This document shows positions 10,836 through 22,453 of a stretch of DNA of 64,000 bases, piece after piece. Numbering within the stretch: position 1 is the stretch's first letter; every line of letters starts with the position of its first letter. The stretch lies in assembly GCF_041956535.1 (NCBI RefSeq), contig NW_027192217.1, positions 178,196 to 242,195 on the forward strand, read 5' to 3'. Made by a program: the position numbers and the translations under genes. The notes beneath the pieces are model-generated. The model made no database searches. It was not told where the DNA came from and was given only the letters and a program-made list of their open reading frames with translations. Source of the DNA: Calcarisporiella thermophila CBS 279.70. Lineage: Eukaryota > Calcarisporiellomycota.

Positions 10836-12953
10836 CTAGGTGGGAACATGCCCAAACTCATCCTCCCTGATCTTCCAGAAAAGCCACCGTAGCCACTCGA
10901 ATGGGGAGAGAAAAGCGAGGATTCCGCTTTGTCCGTCGTTGTTCCAGGCCAAGTCCACAGACTGGGTCACACTGACTCTATAGAGATAAATGAAAATTAA
11001 TTTAACGCGAATGATAAAATAGCCCTTTTTAAAATTTCGAGGTTACCTAAAGAAAAACCACAATATTAAATACTCGATCATCAATACAATTGCAAGAGAC
11101 GCTATCGCAGTGCTAATATGCACCCCTCGAAAAACAAAAAGCGTAGGAGAATTGCGGAGACTGCGGAGATTCGCTTCCTCCTCCATACGTGCTTTCTAAT
11201 GTAAGCACATACAAAAAAAAAAAGGATAGCACAACATTAGTATTTATGCTTAATGCTTCTCAAAAAAGATTTGCCCCCTACTTTGCTTTCGCATTCACGT
11301 TTAAATTCTGCAATTTTTTCAAGCGAACAGCTTGTTTGTTTGTCGATTTCATCCTCTCGCCTTGTTTGTTCGATGAGGGCGTCTCGAAGAGCAAATAACT
11401 CTTTCTATCCAATCAATAGCAAAAATATACCTCAATCACCCTGTCTACTCTCTGATATAGCCGCTTAAGAATAGTTACTTACATTGGAATTTTCCAATTG
11501 AGATTGCATTGAGTCCATTTCCGCAAGTAAGTTACGATGTCTTTCGACCTCCTCAAGTTTGGCTGAGAGATACGCACTCTTAGGGGGGGCGCTGCAGATA
11601 TTAAAAAAATTTAGATATATCGTCGCCAATTTTACAAAGCATTTTACGAAATCATACTCGGTATTCTGCAGATCTACGGCAATCTGCCTCACACCATTCA
11701 AAGCCTCCACGACCAAGCGCTCTTCCTCTTGAACAGGCGCATTCTCCGACGCCATATCCTCAGGAACAGCTTTTTCCTTACTAAGGTTATGAGGATGGGG
11801 AATTGGCGCATTCACGGATTGCATTTTGGACTTTTTATTCTCATCTACTGATATTAGAAAGGGATTACGGGGATCAAATGCCATCACTAATGAAATCAAC
11901 ATTCCACCAAGACTCGAGGTTAGGTTCTACAACGTGTGGGTTATATATAGAAAAGACTTACTGCTCTCCAAATTTTTTGAGCGGATTTCCTCCTTGAGAA
12001 TATCCTCAAGAGGGGTATCGTCGATCATACCGCAGTTCTCCATCGAGAGCTCTTCTAAAAGGAGCTCATCATCTGAAACAGATTCTGTATCTGCCTTCTG
12101 CACAATTGGACTCGGTGGATCGAAAAATTCCTATATTGTTCATAATATTACAAAACAGAATACACACCAAAATGGCTTCCTATCCGATAAACTCACATTA
12201 TAGCTGATGCAGTTTTCAAATTTGTTCGTATTATTTGCAAGGATTTGGCGAGGAGAGGTCAGTGACGACGGTGACAGTGGTTTCGAGGATTTAGAGTGAG
12301 TCGGGAGTTTGGGTAGTGAGGATTTTCTTGCAACAACAGGGATCTGTGGAGGCTTGCCTTCCACCTATAAAAAAATTATTAAATAGAGGTGACTACAGCG
12401 GGTGTATATTTCCACCTACACTTCTTTTGCCGTTCCCAGCACTCGCTCGCTGTTGGTGCTGGTAAACTGAGGAATCGTTCGAGTCTACTGAGGAAGTATT
12501 GGAAGCTCGGCTCTGAGCTCTCTCTGTTTTTGACGTTTTCGCCCTTGGCAGCTGAAATCTATTGCCATTGGCGTTGGGGCTAGCGGATCTTGGGGAGGGA
12601 ATAGCTGTTGATTTCGGAGAGCTTGGTGTCGAGCTCTTACGCGGAATTCCAGACGCTTGCCCACCGCTAACAGAAATGGGGCCTGTAAAAGAAGAGCGGC
12701 GCGTAACCGTACGAGCCTGTTCATATATGCTACGGGCATCTTTTGCAGCATCGTTGTGGGTAGGACTAGTGGCTGAACTGCGACGCTGTTGTGCTATTGG
12801 GAGAGCACTGGAGGTGGAGCCTCGGCGAGTTGGAGTTGGTATGGAAGACGGAGTTGGGCTACGGATCCCAGTACTACCAGGGCCTGTGGGTGATGCGCGC
12901 CCCGGTGTAGGAATTTTGGAGATGGATGGGGCCTTGAAGTGACGAGAGGTCAT
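10836..12953 (-). CDS. Tail-anchored coiled-coil protein with SxIP (EB1-binding) motifs
   Basis: No family was recognised by name. Eight exons (12420-12953, 12197-12364, 11962-12130, 11658-11886, 11483-11591, 11282-11404, 11047-11195, 10836-10977) join in frame to 540 residues. The N-terminal 240 residues are Ser/Pro-rich and basic and contain S-x-I-P tetrapeptides at about residues 12-15 (SKIP), 36-39 (SSIP) and 101-104 (SGIP), with TAIP at 116-119. SxIP in a basic Ser/Pro context is the known ligand of EB1-type microtubule plus-end proteins. A short acidic region follows, then a coiled coil (roughly 390-465), a single hydrophobic segment near 472-493 (STAIASLAIVLMIEYLILWF), and a 46-residue tail ending in Val-Pro-Thr. 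The predicted role, linking a membrane (ER or nuclear envelope) to growing microtubule ends, is inference. The small exon ending in a GTATGA donor (near 11657) is the least certain junction. Confidence 0.7.
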
Positions 12954-13233
12954 CAATTATTATCAGCTAGGTATGCTCAACTTCCATCTCTTTATTGGTT
13001 TCTCGTAAATGCAGGTAAAATAAAACTGCGCCTCGTTTTTTTGTGGTACGCAATTTAGACAAAGAATACTTAAATTGATTGGAATCAACTCCATGAGCAT
13101 CAAATCTATATATACGTTTCTTCTTCATTCCTAGATATTTCGATATCCATTCACCTAGATCCTTGTATTCAGTTTTTTTATATTATCAACACCATCTTCA
13201 TGGAAGTGCAAGTGTTATGTGCCAGGTAGAATA
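12954..13233. promoter_or_regulatory. Divergent promoter region, SxIP protein / RPAIN
   Basis: 280 bases between two start codons on opposite strands. TA-rich runs occur near 13105-13115 and 13170. No specific factor site was recognised. Confidence 0.4.
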
Positions 13234-14260
13234 ATGACAGATCAAGGTGGATGGAGAAACCAGTTCTACGATCGCGTGCGTAGACGCCTCCTTAACGAGT
13301 CAGAGACCCTCATTCGACGGAAACGACGGCGGATCGATGACACTGGAAATTCTCAAGAAGACATCCATCTAGGAGACGACTCATTAACCTCGCCTCTGAG
13401 CAAAGAGGCACGTTTATACTCCATTCTTGTCGACTATCGAATTGACTAACCCATTCTTTTATGGCTTGTCTATACTCGATAGGATCACTGTAAATTGATC
13501 GAACAAGAGTGGGCTGCTTTCTACCAGGATTCAATTGCCTCCACTAGTATCAATCTATCGCCCTCATCTTCTATTAATTCTCACAACAGCGATGAATTCG
13601 CTATTATGGATGACAGTATTGCTTTCATTCGTAAGCTAATCCGGGGCACACCAGAATATGATGCCTTTTTTCAAAAACTACAAGATGAGGCCATGCGACA
13701 AATACTTTCTGAAATTGGACTCAAAGGTATATATTGGCCAAGAAAAACGTTTGATTCGGATGGATTATGCTGAATACAGAGTTCTTTTCATAATCGTTTC
13801 CCTCTAGACAAGGATCCAATTTCAACAACCAGCAGTCGCCTTGGACGCAACGAGGAAACTCGAGAGAATCCTGTATCCGCCTCATTTCCATGTCCAGTTT
13901 GCAAGACACAGCATTCCCTCTTTCGCGCAAGTACCTTAATATTCTGCACAAAATGCCAACTCAGAATCGATACACGTATGGACAGCATTACGTTTGCATT
14001 CCTTCAGACACGTATGAAAGAGTCGGAAGAGCTTCACAGGTAATTTCCGATGTTTCGGTTTAGACTCTATTTGGATTGCACTGAGTGCGAAAAAGTCATG
14101 GATACCCCTCCCATTTATAGTCACTAATTTGTGATCATTTTGTAGTTCTCAGTGCAAACATCAGCCGTTTGTGGATGCAAAGTCATTCACTGGATTTTCT
14201 TCCGAGCAGTCTCTCATCATGTCGTGTGATGAATGTGGATTCCTTGAAATCATACTGTAA
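13234..14260 (+). CDS. RPAIN: RPA-interacting protein (RPA nuclear import factor)
   Basis: Four exons (13234-13428, 13483-13726, 13808-14039, 14146-14260) sum to 261 residues. The family (RIP/RPAIN) binds the single-strand DNA-binding complex RPA and carries it into the nucleus. The three family parts are visible in order: the basic N-terminal motif (GGWRNQFYDRVRRRLLNESE), a middle helical part containing LIEQEWAAFYQ, and the C-terminal zinc-finger region with CPVC, CTKC, a Cys-x3-Pro motif (CKHQPF) and CDEC. The first intron uses a weak GTCGAC donor, chosen because it keeps the frame and gives the family-like sequence; this junction is uncertain. An upstream in-frame GTG was not used; the ATG at 13234 precedes the conserved motif directly. 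Confidence 0.85.
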
Positions 14261-15153
14261 TATTTCCTTTGTGATGCTAAGCTTTATACATTTATAAACT
14301 AGTTAATTCCGGTCTTGTAGAGGATCTTGCTATCTATTTAGTGGCTCGATTTATTATTTTATTATTATTCTTATTATTATTTGCAGTGTAATTACGTCCA
14401 TGCATTCTTCTATATTATACCCTTTTTGACCAAGTGCTTTCTCCCTAGTTCCGTTTTCTACCCTTCTTTTTTTTTTTAAGCTCTTTAATTTAGTTCGAAT
14501 ATTAGAATACAAGTAGAGCATAGCAGCAGTGGGAAGACACTTGTCATTTTATTTATCCGTGCAATATGGGCACAGACTACAACGTGGGCTCTGCCCTTAA
14601 CAAATGACGTAGCCATGAAAGGAATTCCTGACAGGGTCGTATTCGTGATCCAGTTCCCCACTGGCGCTAATTCTTTAACTATTTGTTGAATTTCCATATA
14701 GGACCCTTTCTTCAGCTATTTCCCTTGTATATTTCACCCGTCTAATCCAATTTCACGGATCTTCTGAATGCTTGGGTCCTACTCCGACCGTTATCAAAGC
14801 AGAAGAACGAATACTCGGTATTCATTTTTTCGCAAATGGAAATTCGAGGGGACAAGTTTACGGGTTAATTTTAAGGCGTGAAGGAAATTAGGATTCCCGT
14901 ATGCCCTTTTTGCAAGTGGGTCCGCAGAGCAATATTAATGAGATATATAGAGGAGGACGAGAGATTTTTGCTCTTTAACCGCCTTTTTCTTTCTTCCCTC
15001 CCTCGGCTCTACTCTGTATCTTGCACTCTTTGAAAGGTGTATAGGATATCAACCCCATTCGCTTTCTTTTCTCTAATTCTTTGGCATACGAGTCTCTTGA
15101 ATTCGGCAACTGCGTCTTCCACATTCCCTTCTCCGTCGAGGAAAGAAAAGAAA
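14261..15153. other. Intergenic spacer
   Basis: AT-rich spacer between tandem plus-strand genes, with TTATTATT repeats near 14355-14380 and pyrimidine tracts near 14985-15030, probably the promoter of the following secreted-protein gene. A 70-codon minus-strand frame at 14485-14697 has no recognisable features. Confidence 0.4.
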
Positions 15154-15937
15154 ATGTTCAGGATTCTAAGCTCGCTCGCACTTGTGCTATTTATCTATGT
15201 TGGGCTGACTCCTGTTTTAGTTGCTGGCAACGGTATGATGGTAAGTGTTCCCGCAGTTGAATGGAGAAATGCCTCAAACTTCGAATGTACATTCATGAAT
15301 GCTTACCCGGATTCCTTAATCCCTTTAGACAAACACCCCTCCTCGTCTTGTTGAGGGTGATGCAGAGAGAGGTTTCCCTGTTGCAACAGGCGCAAACAAC
15401 CGTCCGCCGTGCGGTGGCCTTCAGCGTGGAGAGACAAAGGGACAATTCAAAGAGGGAGGCAAGCTTCCCCTGAATTGGGCTATCAAGACCCCCCGCGGAG
15501 GCCCCTGTTTGTTTGAGCTCTCTACCAACGGGCAAGACTCCAACTTCCGCCCTATTCTGAAGGTAAACAAGTGCGGGGACAAGGCCGGAGACGACAACAC
15601 TCAAATTAACCTACCTCGTGGGCTGACCTGTGACCAATGCACGGTACGGTTCCGGTGGGTAAGCCAACGGCCGAGACTCAACTTCGTCAACTGCGCGGAC
15701 ATCAGCATCACAGGAAGAGGGCCCGGGGAACAGCTGCCTGGTCGCGGAGGTTTCAATGGGTTTGGCGGGGGTCGCGGGGGGCAACAGTTCCGCGGAAATC
15801 GTGTTGGGCGACGAGTAGCACCTCGCTCAGAAACGAACACAACGGTGCACGTGCTTCCTCGCGAGCTGCTGCCGATAGACGAGGAGTTCGAGCAGCTTTG
15901 GCACGAAGCACTCGTGGCCAATGAGCGCATAGACTAA
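15154..15937 (+). CDS. Secreted LPMO-like / chitin-binding type-4-like protein lacking the N-terminal histidine
   Basis: Two exons (15154-15240, 15329-15937) encode 231 residues. A signal peptide is clear (residues 1-24 or 25, ending VLVAG). The mature part has Cys pairs and stretches such as RPPCGGLQRGETKGQF, the LPLNWAIKTPRGGPCLFELS segment, and CDQCTVRFRWVSQRP then FVNCADI. These resemble secreted fungal LPMO-like proteins that bind or oxidise polysaccharides; I recall the resemblance and cannot test it. True LPMOs start the mature chain with a copper-binding His. Here the matching position reads Asn-Gly-Met-Met (codon AAC where CAC would give His), and there is no second His in the core, so copper chemistry is unlikely. 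The C-terminus adds a Gly/Arg-rich stretch and an acidic tail. A non-catalytic binding protein is the likely role. Confidence 0.6.
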
Positions 15938-16514
15938 TCTACTAATCCTCTAATTGCTGTACGCCCATATATCATCTGTCTCATGGCCCGGCTCTCTGTA
16001 TTTCATGATCTCCCCTGTTGCTAGATATGCATTCGCCCTAGTGGCCTTCTTATAGCATTGCATTTAACTTATTTCAACATAGCCTTATCCTGAAGTCCCC
16101 ATTGAAATAAAATTGTATATGTGTATTGAAGACAAGGTTTGGCCCCCATTGTTATAGGAGGTAGATGTCTGTGTAGTCACACCCATATGCAATCTCGATA
16201 TAATCTAGCAAGGCTATGCTAGCCCCCTAAAAGTTTACGATTTTCAAGTGTATAAGTTGTGTTGATTAAATCTTTGCTTGTCACATGGGCTGGGCCGAGA
16301 ATTTCCCTTTAATCGGCGTTCATGAGTTACGTAGAATTTTTCGGCGATTTAACTGTAAAATGTATTCATCTCTATAGCGAGGCAAGTAACGGTTGAACTT
16401 CCGTTAAATTCGTATAGCAAATTACAGTAAATCATTAGGCGTTTTATTTTAGTTGACGCCCTATCCCTCCCGTATCTGATTTGCCGCGCTTTCGCTCTTT
16501 ATAGTGAGATCACC
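15938..16514. other. Intergenic spacer
   Basis: AT-rich 3' UTR and promoter sequence between two plus-strand genes. No gene, repeat or clear site was seen. Confidence 0.4.
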
Positions 16515-18865
16515 ATGGGTTTACTCTCTCTGGGAACACCCCTTTCGTGGAACAAGGCGAAGTTATTTGCGGATCATGTACGCCAGCATGGAATCGACCA
16601 ATTCCTGAACAATTATCAGAAAGTCAAAGATAAAAGCAAGGATAGGTTGCTATGGGGAGATGAGGTGATATGCACTCTCCTGTTTCTCTTAAATTTCCAA
16701 AAAATTAAATGGAGCTTTTTTCGAATTCAGGTTGAATATATGGTGGTGCATTTTGATGACGAGTCGAAGAATGCAAGACTCTCACTGCGAGTGTTTGAAT
16801 TTTTGGACGAGCTACAGAAAGAGGAAAATGAATCGCAAGCCGGCCATAATCCAACGTAAATTGAGCTTAGGAGAGAGAGGGGAGGGAGGATGGAGATCGT
16901 TTACATTCTAACTGACTCCTATTCCTTCAACCCTATAGCAAATTACTTACCGCCTGGCGCCCTGAATATGGCCGTTATATGCTCGAGGGTACCCCTGGCT
17001 CTCCGTATGGCTCGACGCTCCGAGAACTCCTTCTCGTCGAGGAAAATATGCGTTTACGGCGTGAGCAAGCTCAAGCATATATGAAGCCAAATGAATATCC
17101 CATTACGTTGACAAGTTTTCCTCGTCTCGGGTGTCCAGACTCGCTCGATCCGCCACATATAGCAAATGGGGAGGCAAGTCGGAGCATGTTCGTGCCGGAC
17201 GAGGCTATCAACCCACATGCAAGATTTCCGTGAGCATCAATTCTTTTTTTTTCTGGCTCACAAGAGTGTTCTTATTATTATTTATATGATTGGTTAGTAC
17301 TCTGGCAGCGAATATACGCCAACGACGTGGATCCAAAGTTGCCATCAATGTCCCCATTTACCATGACGTGAATACACCTCGCCCCTTTATCGATCCCTCT
17401 ATACCTTGGGATCGCACCTTTTTTCCCGAGGATAAGGAGGCGAAAATGGGAGCGGCTAAGCCTGATCATATCTACTTGGATGCAATGTGCTTTGGTATGG
17501 GGTGCTGCTGTCTACAGATCACATTTCAAGCGTGTGACATTGATGAGGCCCGCCGTTTGTATGATCAACTGGCACCGCTAGGTCCAATCATGGTGGGCTA
17601 ACAATTTCTATCAAAATTATACACCAAGACATACAATAAACCTGAATATTATAGCTCGCCTTGACAGCTGCGGCTCCGATATGGCGTGGCTATCTGTCCG
17701 ACATTGATTGCCGCTGGAATGTTATAGCAGGAAGCGTTGATGATCGTACACCCGAGGAACGGGGACTGGAGCCTCTAAAGAAAGATCGGTTTGTGGTCCC
17801 GAAATCTCGTTATGATTCGATTGATTGCTACCTGTCGCGTGATCCGGAATTGAAGCCAGAGTACAATGATATACCGTTGGTGATTGACGAGGATATCTGC
17901 AAGAAATTAATAGACAATGGTATAACCATGGTAGCAAAACCAAGGAGACAGGTCTAACCTGAAAAATTTCTTGGTATCATCAATAGGGATAGATGAACTT
18001 CTTGCTCGGCATATTGCTCACCTCTTCATTCGGGACCCCTTAGTCATCTACGAGGAGCTTTTGGATCAAGACGACAGCATTTCCTCGGACCACTTTGAGA
18101 ACATTCAGTCGACAAACTGGCAAACGATGCGTTTCAAGCCTCCTCCCCCCAACAGCAATATTGGCTGGCGGGTCGAGTTTCGTTCTATGGAGATCCAAAT
18201 CACTGATTTTGAAAACGCGGCTTTCGCAATTTTCATCGTTTTGCTTACCAGGGTCATCTTGAGTTTCAGGCTGAATTTTTACATCCCAATCTCGAAGGTA
18301 TGGTACTGCTATTGATAGAGTTCCCTTTGTGGTTGTTGAGTGAATCAAGCTTTCTTTATAGGTCGATGCAAACATGAAGAAAGCTCATGGACGAGGGGCT
18401 GTTCTCAACGACCTATTTTATTTCCGCAAAAATATCTACACGCCCTATGCTCGTGAAAATTCTCACGGCACATCCTCTTGTAATAGTAATCATGCTGACC
18501 AGAACTCTTCTGCCCATCCCGTGGAGGATGAATATGATCTATTCACCATTAACGACATTGTCAATGGATCTCCGGACTTTCCCGGTCTTATTCCTTTAGT
18601 AAAAGCCTATCTGAATTCGGTCAACGTGGACCTCGAGACCCGATGTGTGCTCTGCAAATACCTCACCCTCGTGAGCAAGCGTGCAAGTGGGGAGCTTGCC
18701 ACGACTGCTACATGGATGCGTGATTTTGTACGGGCACACCCTCAGTACAAGGGCGATTCTTATGTCAGTCAGGAAATCAACTACGATCTTTTGAAGACGC
18801 TCGAGGAGATTAGGCGCGGGGAACGAGAGGCTCCAGAGCTCTTGGGACGCTGCCTGCGTAAATAG
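16515..18865 (+). CDS. GCLC: Glutamate-cysteine ligase catalytic subunit
   Basis: Catalyses ATP-dependent joining of glutamate and cysteine, the first and rate-limiting step of glutathione synthesis, in the cytosol. Seven exons (16515-16664, 16731-16855, 16939-17229, 17298-17592, 17655-17919, 17987-18297, 18362-18865) sum to 646 residues, the usual length (about 640-680). Diagnostic eukaryotic GCL stretches are present: [16 protein letters not shown] at the start, [19 protein letters not shown], the [16 protein letters not shown] segment, [20 protein letters not shown], and [19 protein letters not shown]. Each junction restores the family sequence. It corresponds to yeast GSH1. No regulatory site was recognised upstream. 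Confidence 0.96.
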
Positions 18866-19669
18866 TTAAAATAGAAGGCTTTTTAGATGTGTTTACCTGT
18901 ACATATATGTGATTATTTGATCTATGGTGTCCAATATTACACGCTCAGTTTTACTATCGCTTGGTCGCAACACACGGTATCCCCGCTGAATAGTCATCTT
19001 TAAGTGCTCGACCATTCTGCAGCGAAATATATATCCTCAGGAAAACTATCCAATCCGGGTGAATTTTGACCAACTTTCCTTTGTATTTTTGTAACATGTA
19101 AAGTCGGCGATATATCGACATTATTCGTATTTCATCAAAATTCACTTGTTTTTTGTGGGATCGTATGTAGAATTAAAAGTGTTGTATTTATACTCTCGTG
19201 TTATAGGAAGATGTCTTCCTTTGTAAATGCAGTTCTTTGACCAGAATTGGACCCTGTTGTCGACTACTAATACAAAGCACATCCTTGTACCGACCATTAT
19301 TGCGGATGTGTATTCGAGAAAGTCCCTTCTCGCCCTCCTGGACAATTGAAAACAGGCAGGACATGGGAAATATTTAAAGTCCGCAACAATATTACAGATT
19401 AATCCCATTCGTCATGCATTCTTATACACAATACACCCACGCATATGTATATAGAGAAGAGAAGTATATAATATGTGAGGTGTAGTGATACACACAATAG
19501 GCTAGAGAATTGCTAACAAATAACAAAGAAATAATAATCCTTTTCACCCGTGTTATCGTGTTCCAATCTTTCAACAAAAGGGAGGGAGGGAGAGGAGAAT
19601 AAAAGAGCATGCACAAGAAAAGAAAGCGCGAAAAGAAAAATGAACAAAAAAGGGGGGGGGGGGGGCTAT
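18866..19669. other. Intergenic between convergent genes; 14-base G run
   Basis: 3' UTRs of GCLC and NOT3/5. It contains a G homopolymer of 14 bases at 19652-19665, immediately downstream (in mRNA sense a C run) of the NOT3/5 stop. An 88-codon frame on the minus strand at 19142-19408 has no recognisable domain. Confidence 0.4.
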
Positions 19670-22453
19670 TTACAAGAGTTCCGCATCCTCCAAATACCGG
19701 TACTCAAACCGGAATTCGGTTTTTTTGCGTTGGCACCATGCAGCTTCATAGTCAAAATAAATATAAGTTCCCTCTTCGTATTCGTCTGTAATAACCCGAG
19801 GCTCTTCATGGCGCTGGAACCAAGTCAGATATTTTTTGTGGAAACGCCATGATTGGCGTTTTAGTTCCCTAGCGGCTAGATACTGCTGAAAAGTACCTTG
19901 TTGGTAATAGAATATGAAAAAGATAGTGTCGATGTCGAGCTTTTCAAGAAGGTTTGGATTGTCGAATATAGGCAGCGGTTGCTGGGGGTAGGACGCTGGC
20001 GTTGAGTATGGATGGCGAGGGATGTAGTGTTTCGGGCTAAATTAACAAAGAAGAGCCAGCACGATAGGAGTTAGGTCAGAAAGTTGGCTAAACTCAGAGA
20101 GGAATAAAAAAGATTACCGCTCGATATCCATATAATCGGGAGCAAACTGCAAGCTCGTTTCTAGCATGAGGTGGGTGTACCCAATATCATTCCTATTGTG
20201 TACTAGATTCAAAGCGTATGAATGATTACATGATATCGACTTTGAAAAGAAAATCTGTTCACTTACACTTTTCTTTTGCAGCATCATAAGTAGGTACAAG
20301 ATCTGCCAATGTAGCCGGTAGCTTATCTGGATCCTCCATCATTTTACCAGCTGATATCATTGACGCTTCGTCTACGTTTGCAGGTCTGGCCGCCTGGAGC
20401 TGAGACTCCGAAATGTTCGAAGCAACAGAGATAGGAGTAGAAGTGGGTTCTATTGGATTCTCGGATAACATTCCGCCAGTCTCATTTTCCAGCGCTCTAT
20501 CCTGCATCGGCTGCTGATTTTGTTGAGGTTGCGGCTGTGGTAACACAGTAGACTGTGGAGGCTCTTGTAGTGGAGGTGTATTAGTAGATTGGGAGTTCTG
20601 CAGGGTTGAGGGCTTGACTGGCTGCTAGGAGGGAGCTAAGTTAGAGGTTTCAAAACAAAATTCCAACAAATATGAAGATCGTACTTGGTCATCGGTAGGG
20701 TTTTGAATTTCTTCATTCGTGCTGATCATGGCAGATCGCGTTGCCTCCTCGGTTTCCGGCTGCACTGTTGGAGATTGTTCGGGCGCCTGTGATTGCGCGG
20801 CGGTTTGCGTAGAATCAAGCGTGGCATTATTGGTCGTAGGCGAGATGATATTTCGTTGTGCCGAAGGCTGTTGGCTGGCGGCAACGCTGGCATATCGCTG
20901 TTGCGGCAGAGGCTGTGATATGGTTCCAGAAGCAACTGGTCTTGGAGATTGGCTGCTGAGACCTGCTCGAGGAAGAACGGGCGAGGTCGAAGATTGGTTT
21001 GTAGAAGGTTCTAAAGGAACAGGGAAAAATAAACAATTTGACAAAATATATTAATGTGATGGTCGCTTACTTCGTTGAGGCGCAGGGGGTTGCTTGACGG
21101 ATTTTGATGAAAGCGTAGGAGATTGCTATTTAATATAAGAATTTAATAATAAGTATTATGTTACATATGTTTACTTGGTAAAAATATATACCTCTTCGTC
21201 TTTGGACCCTTGCTCCGAGATCGAACTTTCCCTCAATGGTTTCTGCGTTGTAAATCTTTTGTTATTCTCCTGTTCATTGAGTTAGACATTTTCTTAAAAA
21301 CACTATTACCTCCTTTTGGCCTTTGTTCTCTAAATTTTCATGTCACTTTTATGTTAGTAAAAATAGGATATCCATCTATCAACGACTCTACATTTACCTT
21401 CTACAGAGGCGTCGTCTTTTGCCAAGCTGCCAAGATAGTCTTCACTCGGCATAGCGAATAATTCTTCCTCCTCTTCTAGGTCAAGATCATCGTAAATCCC
21501 TTCATCCTCCATGAAATCCTCATCCTGATTGTTATCCACATAATATCTCACGTCTTCTTGAATATTGGTAACCTTTGGTTAAAGCGTGAAAATTAGATTA
21601 GGAGACATCCAAAATGCGAAAATTCTGTCTACGACAATACTTTTTCTACTGGAATCTTTCCATTCTCCAACAACCTCATAATTAACTCTAGTCTCCCGGT
21701 ATGCCATTTATGCTGCTCTACTCTGTGCTCGATATCTGAAAGCCTTTCTTGCTTTGCTGATTCCTTGCGGCTCTTCTTAAGTACGGTCTGCAGAGTTTCT
21801 ATTTCAGCCTCGAGAGATTCGATTTGCATTCCAAGCTCATCGACGCATTGAGTAATCCATGCCATACAATCTGCTTTCTCCTTTTCCTTTGGATCCAACT
21901 TCATAGATTGACTTAACCCTTCCTTGGAGTATGCTTTGGTTTTCATTTCCTTTTCGCAGGCCTTGAAACGCTCCATTTGCTGTAATAGATTGGAATTATA
22001 TTGAAATATAATGGCATCACGTTGCGAAAAAAAAAGAGATATAATACCTGTTCTATCATCTTCCTATTTTCAATTAGTGCTGTTTTATCTTTGATTTCAT
22101 TTGATGAAATCCATGTTCGAATCTGGTCGCGTAGTCGTTGTAATTTCTTAATTTCTTTTTTAAGGTCTTGTTCGAGCTTTTCTTTCTGGTTCTGGCTAGG
22201 AGCCGCGTGTAATTTGTCGAAGATCTCCTCGAACGTCTCAACCCCCTCAGCAACCTTCTTTAACACACGCTCAACCTCAGCTTTAAAAATAAAGAGAAGC
22301 AAAAAGAACAATAGATTAGCATTTCGCGCTTAATAACTGATAAAAACGATGTCAGATTTAAAACATCAGAAAGGAGCAATTAAACAATGAAAAAAGTAGA
22401 AGTAGAGATTAACGCAAAATCTAGTACTCACATTGTAGTTTTCTATTTGCCAT
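19670..22453 (-). CDS. NOT3: CCR4-NOT complex subunit NOT3/NOT5
   Basis: Scaffold subunit of the cytoplasmic and nuclear CCR4-NOT deadenylase, which shortens mRNA poly(A) tails and couples codon optimality to decay. The first exon is short (ATG at 22453, MANRKLQ), then the classic NOT3 N-terminal coiled coil follows: a [20 protein letters not shown] segment, the [20 protein letters not shown] segment, [12 protein letters not shown] and so on. The middle is a long Ser/Gln/Pro-rich linker (about 20300-21130). The C-terminal NOT2/3/5 (NOT box) domain is complete, with [20 protein letters not shown] and [19 protein letters not shown], ending [12 protein letters not shown] then TAA at 19670. Several short introns interrupt the linker, and those boundaries were not all fixed. 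The two ends leave no doubt about the family; NOT3 and NOT5 are paralogs in yeast and one gene elsewhere. Confidence 0.95.

Noticed and set aside
14485-14697. 70-codon minus-strand frame between RPAIN and the LPMO-like gene
   Set aside because: No domain, no plausible neighbouring exons in phase.
19142-19408. 88-codon minus-strand frame after GCLC
   Set aside because: No recognisable motif, in the 3' region of two convergent genes.
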